From positions 61,372 through 125,371 of the forward strand of contig NZ_LZDB01000003.1 of NCBI RefSeq assembly GCF_001676655.1: a stretch of 64,000 nucleotides of DNA. Direction: 5' to 3'. Positions 58,520 to 64,000 of the stretch are shown here, piece after piece; position 1 is the first letter of the stretch; every line of letters begins with the position of its first letter. Position numbers and translations under genes: made by a program. The DNA comes from Perlucidibaca aquatica (lineage in GTDB: Bacteria > Pseudomonadota > Gammaproteobacteria > Pseudomonadales > Moraxellaceae). Below the pieces are notes generated by a model. The model made no database searches and was not told where the DNA came from. It was given only the letters and a program-made list of their open reading frames with translations.

Positions 58520-60244
58520 TTGGAACAGTTATCTGGCGGTGAAATGCTCATTCGCGCGCTTGCGGATGAAGGCGTTGAATTCTTATTTGGTTACCCCGGT
58601 GGCGCCGTGTTGCATATCTACGACGCCATCTTTCAGCAAGACAAGGTCAAGCACATCCTCGTCCGTCACGAGCAGGCTGCAGGCCATGCTGCTGATGGCT
58701 ACGCGCGTGCCACCGGCAAGGTCGGCTGCGTCCTCGTGACCTCGGGTCCGGGCGCCACCAACACGGTGACCCCGATCGCTACGGCCTACATGGACAACAT
58801 CCCGATGGTCGTCATCTCCGGTCAGGTGCCGTCGCACCTCGTCGGCGAAGATGCCTTCCAGGAAACTGACATGATCGGCGTCAGCCGCCCGATCGTGAAG
58901 CACAGCTTCCAGATTCGTCATGCCTCGGAAATTCCGGGCGTGGTGAAAAAGGCGTTCTACATTGCCTCGTCGGGTCGTCCCGGTCCTGTCGTTATCGACA
59001 TCCCCAAGGATTGCACTAACCCGAACGAGAAGTTCGATTACGACTATCCAACCAAGGTCAAGCTGCGCTCTTACACGCCGCCGGGCCGTGGTCATGCTGG
59101 CCAAATCAAAAAGGCCGTGGATGAGTTGCTCGCCGCCAAACGTCCGGTGATCTACGCCGGCGGTGGTGTAGTTCAAGGCAATGCTTCGCATTTGCTCACG
59201 GAGCTGGTGCGTACGCTGGGCTATCCCTGCACAAACACGTTGATGGGCCTCGGTGCCTATCCCGGCAGCGACCCGCAGTTCATCGGCATGCTCGGCATGC
59301 ACGGTACTTACGAAGCCAACATGGCCATGCATCACAGCGATGTCATTCTGGCCGTGGGTGCGCGTTTTGACGACCGTGTTACCAACAACACCGCCAAGTT
59401 CTGCCCGAATGCCAAGATCATTCACATCGACATCGACCCCGCCGCGATTTCCAAGACCGTGCGTGTGGATATCCCGATTGTCGGTGCTGTGGAGCCTGTG
59501 CTGACCGACATGCTGGCGCAGATCAAAGCGGAAGCGGAGATCAAGCCGGATGCTGAAGCACTGAAAATTTGGTGGGAGCAGATTACCCAATGGCGTGCTC
59601 GCCATGGCCTGCGCTACGAACCGGCCCAGCCCGGCGAAATGAAGCCGCAGCAAGTCGTTGAGATGCTCTACAAGGTCACTAACGGCCAGGCTTACGTCAC
59701 CTCCGACGTGGGTCAGCACCAAATGTTCGCGGCGCTGTACTACAAGTACGATCGTCCACGTCAGTGGATCAACTCCGGCGGTCTCGGCACCATGGGCTTT
59801 GGTCTGCCAGCGGCCATGGGTGTGAAGTTCGCCTTCCCGGATGCCATCGTGGCCTGTGTTACCGGTGAAGCGTCGATCCAGATGAACATTCAGGAGCTAT
59901 CGACCTGTTTGCAATACGGCTTGCCGGTGAAGATCATCAACATCAACAACCGTTCGCTGGGCATGGTTAAGCAGTGGCAAGACATGCAGTACGAAGGTCG
60001 TCACTCGAACTCCTACATGGATTCGTTGCCTGACTTCGTCAAGCTGGTTGAAGCCTATGGTCACGTCGGTATGAAAATTACCGATCCGGATCAGCTCGAA
60101 AGCAAGATGCGTGAAGCGTTTGCCATGACCGATCGCTTGGTCTTTCTCGACATCTATGTCGATCCTTCCGAGCATGTTTACCCAATGCATATTGCCAAGG
60201 GTTCCATGCGTGACATGTTGCTGAGCAAGACGGAGCGTACCTGA
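58520..60244 (+). CDS. ilvI: Acetolactate synthase (acetohydroxyacid synthase), large subunit
   Basis: The large subunit condenses pyruvate with a second 2-oxoacid, the first common step of valine, leucine and isoleucine synthesis, using thiamine diphosphate and FAD. The 574-residue protein starts with TTG at 58520 ([14 protein letters not shown], aligned with E. coli IlvI), AAGGGTG upstream. The cofactor glutamate lies in [15 protein letters not shown] near residue 50. FAD-region GAYPGSD and DVGQHQMF / [10 protein letters not shown] (the thiamine site, near 450) follow. The canonical thiamine motif is GDG; here it reads GEA, as in several relatives. ilvH follows two bases after the stop. Confidence 0.96.
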   Translation: MEQLSGGEMLIRALADEGVEFLFGYPGGAVLHIYDAIFQQDKVKHILVRHEQAAGHAADGYARATGKVGCVLVTSGPGATNTVTPIATAYMDNIPMVVISGQVPSHLVGEDAFQETDMIGVSRPIVKHSFQIRHASEIPGVVKKAFYIASSGRPGPVVIDIPKDCTNPNEKFDYDYPTKVKLRSYTPPGRGHAGQIKKAVDELLAAKRPVIYAGGGVVQGNASHLLTELVRTLGYPCTNTLMGLGAYPGSDPQFIGMLGMHGTYEANMAMHHSDVILAVGARFDDRVTNNTAKFCPNAKIIHIDIDPAAISKTVRVDIPIVGAVEPVLTDMLAQIKAEAEIKPDAEALKIWWEQITQWRARHGLRYEPAQPGEMKPQQVVEMLYKVTNGQAYVTSDVGQHQMFAALYYKYDRPRQWINSGGLGTMGFGLPAAMGVKFAFPDAIVACVTGEASIQMNIQELSTCLQYGLPVKIININNRSLGMVKQWQDMQYEGRHSNSYMDSLPDFVKLVEAYGHVGMKITDPDQLESKMREAFAMTDRLVFLDIYVDPSEHVYPMHIAKGSMRDMLLSKTERT

Positions 60245-60246
60245 TC

Positions 60247-60738
60247 ATGCGTCGTATTATTTCCCTGCTGCTGGAAAACGAACCGGGCGCGCTGTCGCGT
60301 GTGGTCGGCCTGTTTTCGCAACGCAACTACAACATCGAATCGCTCACGGTAGCGCCAACGGATGACCCGACTCTGTCGCGCATCACGCTGACCACCTCCG
60401 GCGATGAGCACAAGATCGAGCAAATCACCAAGCAGCTCAACAAGCTGATCGAAGTGGTTAAAGTCGTTGATCTCAGCGAAGGTCTGCATATTGAGCGTGA
60501 GCTCATGCTGATCAAAGTCAAAGCCGTGGGTGCCGCGCGCGCTGAAATTAAGCGCACCGCCGACATCTTCCGTGGTCATATCGTGGATGTCACGCCGAGC
60601 GTCTACACCATTCAGTTGGTGGGTCCGAGTGAGAAGCTCGACGCGTTCATTGAAGCGCTGTCCGAGACGTCGATCTTGGAAGTGGTGCGCTCCGGCGTGT
60701 CCGGTATTGCCCGTGGTGAAAAGGTGTTGAGTATCTGA
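60247..60738 (+). CDS. ilvH: Acetolactate synthase, small regulatory subunit
   Basis: The small subunit stimulates the catalytic subunit and gives valine feedback. The 163-residue protein has an N-terminal ACT domain (MRRIISLLLENEPGALSRVVGLFSQRNYNIESL) and the conserved C-terminal domain (EALSETSILEVVRSGVSGIARG). It is translated right after ilvI (two-base gap) and followed by a strong bidirectional terminator. Confidence 0.97.
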   Translation: MRRIISLLLENEPGALSRVVGLFSQRNYNIESLTVAPTDDPTLSRITLTTSGDEHKIEQITKQLNKLIEVVKVVDLSEGLHIERELMLIKVKAVGAARAEIKRTADIFRGHIVDVTPSVYTIQLVGPSEKLDAFIEALSETSILEVVRSGVSGIARGEKVLSI

Positions 60739-60760
60739 TTGCTGGGCGATGGTGGATGAT

Positions 60761-60789
60761 AAAAGGCCCGCGATTTTTGCGGGCCTTTT
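60761..60789. terminator. Bidirectional terminator between ilvH and ilvY
   Basis: AAAAGGCCCGC (60761-60771) pairs with GCGGGCCTTTT (60779-60789) around a GATTTTT loop. It serves both ilvH (plus) and ilvY (minus), which converge here. Confidence 0.92.
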
Positions 60790-60800
60790 CATTTCTGGGC

Positions 60801-61685
60801 TTAACCCACCTGCCGATTCCAGAACGCATTCACCAGCGGCTCCTTCAGCCGCTTCTCCAACGCAAACAAACCAATGTCATAAGGTGCCAATGGCGGCTCG
60901 ATCTCATAGGTCTTTATTCGGCTCGCCAGCGGGCTGCTGTCCAGCACGATTTGTGGCACCACGCCAATACCAAAGCCTAGGCTGACCATGCTCACGATGG
61001 CCTCATTGCCGCTGACTTGTGCGTATATTTTGGGACGGATGCCGTGTCGCTTAAGCCAGCGCTCGATGCGAGTGCGCGCCAGGCCTTCCTCCGACAAAAT
61101 CATCGGCACGTCGCGCCAGTTATCCGCAGACGGTTGCTGGATCTGTTCCTGGCTTAACGCCAGAGTATTGAGCGGCCCAATAAAGCGCAGATCCGAGCGT
61201 GCAATGGGTTGAAATACGACGCCTGCGGGCAGGTTGTCCGGCCGCGCACCAATGGCGATAGCCTCGCGCGCTTCCTGAACTCGTTCGACTGCTTTCGCCG
61301 GGTCGCCGGTATGCAGCTTAATTTCAATATGCGGATGGTCGCTGCGGAAGCTATTTAGGATGTCATACAGAAAGCTGTAACTCGCCGTCACCGAGCAGTA
61401 CAGGCTGAGCTCGCCACGTAAGGTATCGCCATCTTGCCGAAGCGCTTGGCGCAAGCCGTCCCAACTTCTTAGCGTGTCGTTAGCGTATTCGCGGAATAAT
61501 CGGCCTTCACGAGTCAGCGTCACCGAGCGGTTGTCGCGCAGGAAGAGTGGGGCGCCCACGCTGTCTTCCAGTTGCTTAATGATGCGACTTAATGCCGAGG
61601 GGCTGATGTGGTGCTCGCGGCTGGTGCGGCCAAAATGCAGGTTCTCTGATAGCGCGAGGAAAAGCTGTAGGCTGCGGGCATCCAT
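60801..61685 (-). CDS. ilvY: LysR-family activator of ilvC, IlvY
   Basis: IlvY activates the divergent ilvC gene when acetohydroxyacid substrates are present. The 294-residue protein has the N-terminal LysR helix-turn-helix (SLQLFLALSENLHFGRTSREHHISPSALSRIIKQLE) and the effector domain. Segments LSGELHIFCSVTA-like LRGELSLYCSVTASYSFLYDIL near 90, IEIKLHTGDPAKAVERV and VSGNEAIVSMVSLGFGIGVVPQIVL near 225 follow E. coli IlvY closely. The start at 61685 has AAGGAAA nine bases upstream; 61691 is possible. The divergent position to ilvC confirms the name. Confidence 0.92.
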   Translation of the reverse strand: MDARSLQLFLALSENLHFGRTSREHHISPSALSRIIKQLEDSVGAPLFLRDNRSVTLTREGRLFREYANDTLRSWDGLRQALRQDGDTLRGELSLYCSVTASYSFLYDILNSFRSDHPHIEIKLHTGDPAKAVERVQEAREAIAIGARPDNLPAGVVFQPIARSDLRFIGPLNTLALSQEQIQQPSADNWRDVPMILSEEGLARTRIERWLKRHGIRPKIYAQVSGNEAIVSMVSLGFGIGVVPQIVLDSSPLASRIKTYEIEPPLAPYDIGLFALEKRLKEPLVNAFWNRQVG

Positions 61686-61708
61686 TATCATGTTTCCTTT
61701 ATCGGCAC

Positions 61709-61739
61709 ATTGCGTTGCAAATATATCATTTTACGCAAT
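61709..61739. promoter_or_regulatory. Probable IlvY operator and ilvC promoter
   Basis: ATTGCGT (61709-61715) and ACGCAAT (61733-61739) form a seven-base inverted repeat in the ilvY-ilvC intergenic region. TTGCAA (61715-61720) with a weak ATACAA (61738-61743) 17 bases later could be the ilvC promoter, overlapping the operator as expected for LysR-type control. Confidence 0.55.
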
Positions 61740-61779
61740 ACAAAGGATGTCGTAAGGTGCGCGTCCCGGATAAGCCTGA

Positions 61780-62838
<1,059 letters not shown>

Positions 62839-62878
62839 TTTTCGGATCATTTCTGATCGCACGCGAGTGTGGTTCTTG

Positions 62879-62904
62879 AAAAACGCGGCCTCGGCCGCGT
62901 TTTT
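62879..62904. terminator. Terminator after ilvC
   Basis: AAAAACGCGGCC pairs with GGCCGCGTTTTT around a two-base TC loop (62879-62904). The short loop makes a near-perfect palindrome, so it may act in both directions. Confidence 0.85.
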
Positions 62905-62985
62905 CATTTCTGCCGTCTGTCTCGCGCAGCTAGTAACCGTCACATTCAGTGATTATGATGCCCGCAAACACAGGAGATTTATTGC

Positions 62986-63786
62986 ATGTCGCAATCCCCG
63001 CAAAATCACGATGACCACGATGGCCTGACCTTTGAGGTAGTCGAAGACGAGCATCACGAAAGCGGTCAAAAAACACGTCATCGCGGCATCTATCTATTGC
63101 CGAACCTATTCACCACGGCGGCATTGTTTTCAGGTTTCTACGCCATCATTCATGCCATGGGCGGGCACTATGAATCTGCCGCTATGGCTATTTTTGTGGC
63201 GGCATTGTTCGACGGCATGGATGGTCGCGTTGCCCGAATGACAAATACACAAAGTGCTTTCGGAGCGGAGTTTGATTCGCTGTCCGATATGGTGTCGTTT
63301 GGTGTGGCTCCGGCATTGGTGGTTTTTAGCTGGGCCCTGCAGTCGTTGGGCAAGTTCGGTTGGATTTGCGCCTTTATCTATTGCGTCGCGGCTGCATTTC
63401 GCTTGGCACGCTTTAATGTGCAGCTCGAAGTGGCCGATAACCGCTACTTCACGGGTCTGGCCAGCCCCCTGGCAGCAGCTATTGTTGCTGCAACGGTTTG
63501 GGTGGGTGTTGATAACCGCTTGTTGGATACCGTGCCAGGTCTACCGATCATTGTTGCGTTGATTACAGTCTGCTCCGGCTTCCTCATGGTGAGCAATGTG
63601 AAGTACTACAGCTTTAAAGAGCTCGATCGTAGTCGTGTGCCGTTCGTCGTGATGCTGCCTATTGTGCTGGTCTTTGGCATTGTCATGTATGACTTACCTA
63701 TCGGCTTATTGGCGGTTGCGCTGCTATATGCGGCAGGTGGGCCCGTGAGTGCGTTGTGGACTCGTCTGCGTGCAGGTAAAAAGTGA
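62986..63786 (+). CDS. pssA: CDP-diacylglycerol-serine O-phosphatidyltransferase
   Basis: PssA makes phosphatidylserine, the precursor of phosphatidylethanolamine, in the inner membrane. The 266-residue protein has a polar His/Asp-rich N terminus (about 30 residues) and about eight helices. The CDP-alcohol phosphotransferase motif is complete: D-G-R-V-A-R, eight residues, G, three, D, three, D (DGMDGRVAR ... FGAEFDSLSD, near residues 76-103). This is the integral-membrane, subclass II enzyme, unlike the E. coli PssA. AGGAG lies nine bases before the ATG. It follows ilvC, as in Pseudomonas. Confidence 0.96.
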   Translation: MSQSPQNHDDHDGLTFEVVEDEHHESGQKTRHRGIYLLPNLFTTAALFSGFYAIIHAMGGHYESAAMAIFVAALFDGMDGRVARMTNTQSAFGAEFDSLSDMVSFGVAPALVVFSWALQSLGKFGWICAFIYCVAAAFRLARFNVQLEVADNRYFTGLASPLAAAIVAATVWVGVDNRLLDTVPGLPIIVALITVCSGFLMVSNVKYYSFKELDRSRVPFVVMLPIVLVFGIVMYDLPIGLLAVALLYAAGGPVSALWTRLRAGKK

Positions 63787-63853
63787 GCGGATACACAACG
63801 TAACTGGCTCCCTATGAAAGTCATCTGGAGATAGTTTGTCTCCGCGGTAAAGT

Positions 63854-63884
63854 AAAAGGGCCTGCTTAAGTCAGGCCCTTTTTA
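63854..63884 (+). terminator. Terminator after pssA
   Basis: AAAAGGGCCTG (63854-63864) pairs with CAGGCCCTTTT (63872-63882) around a CTTAAGT loop, followed by more T. It isolates pssA from the promoter at the end of the window. Confidence 0.9.
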
Positions 63885-63917
63885 TTGGTGGTTGTATGCT
63901 TATTGAGCGTATTCGCC

Positions 63918-63952
63918 AAATTCGTTGAAAAAACGGACAACCAAACGAATTT
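63918..63952. promoter_or_regulatory. Inverted repeat upstream of the terminal promoter
   Basis: AAATTCGTT (63918-63926) and AACGAATTT (63944-63952) form a nine-base inverted repeat with a 17-base AT-rich centre, ending 14 bases before the -35 box. It lies where UP elements and Fis sites of stable-RNA promoters are found. A regulator site is also possible. Confidence 0.4.
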
Positions 63953-63966
63953 TCGAAGATAAGTGT

Positions 63967-63994
63967 TGACGCTCGTTTTAGCATCCCTATAATG
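63967..63994 (+). promoter_or_regulatory. Strong sigma-70 promoter, probably for an rRNA or tRNA operon
   Basis: TTGACG (63967-63972), a 16-base spacer and a perfect TATAAT (63989-63994) are followed by the GC-rich discriminator GCGCCCC. The 16-base spacer and GC discriminator are typical for stringently controlled stable-RNA promoters. The transcript lies beyond the window edge, so the product is unseen. Confidence 0.75.
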
Positions 63995-64000
63995 CGCCCC

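Overview
The window is a contiguous, gene-dense piece of a gammaproteobacterial chromosome. Gene order points to Pseudomonadales, possibly a Moraxellaceae-like lineage. Three blocks follow the order I remember from Pseudomonas: aroQ-accB-accC-prmA-(DUF3426)-dusB-fis-purH-purD; coxB-coxA-ctaG-coxC-(DUF2909)-surf1-ctaA-cyoE; and ispB / rplU-rpmA-obgE-proB ... rpsT-murJ-ribF-ileS-lspA-fkpB-ispH-minor pilins-thiO ... bamD-rluD-pgeF-clpB, followed by ilvI-ilvH-ilvC-pssA. No tRNA, rRNA gene, CRISPR array, transposase or phage gene was seen. The last bases hold a strong promoter of stable-RNA type.

Layout. 1-424: 5' part of a periplasmic-sensor gene. 476-11293 (minus): malic enzyme, purine synthesis (purD, purH), fis-dusB, prmA, biotin-dependent acetyl-CoA carboxylase (accB, accC) and aroQ. 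Two large palindromic elements of one family lie between purD and purH. 11673-19463 (plus): an aa3-type cytochrome c oxidase operon with its assembly factors, including a SURF1 / CxxxC-protein fusion. 19618-21963: a cold-shock protein, a membrane protein carrying a second cold-shock domain, and RhlB. 22150-24365: DUF485 protein and acetate symporter. 24457-29400 (minus): ispB and a compact four-gene archaic (Csu-type) chaperone-usher pilus locus that separates ispB from rplU. 29674-36553: ribosomal proteins, Obg, ProB, an EamA exporter, two tandem paralogous beta-repeat proteins of unknown function, a small membrane protein behind an FNR-type box, an FNR/Anr regulator and rpsT. 36719-44070: murJ, ribF, ileS, lspA, fkpB, ispH. 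44171-52333: type IV pilus minor pilins, thiO, a PP0621-type protein, nadE and a divergent PilY1-like protein. 52312-58181: bamD, rluD, pgeF, a flavodoxin-like protein and clpB. 58520-62838: branched-chain amino acid synthesis with the IlvY regulator. 62986-63786: pssA.

Most of the window is housekeeping. The parts least explained by known gene families are: the two coupled repeat proteins at 33760-35162; a bipartite DNA motif with identical spacing in front of both the minor-pilin operon and the distant PilY1-like gene; the membrane/cold-shock-domain fusion; an usher without a signal peptide; the paired hairpin elements between purD and purH; and a run of four stem-loops between clpB and ilvI. 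All family assignments are by reading the sequence; no database search was run.
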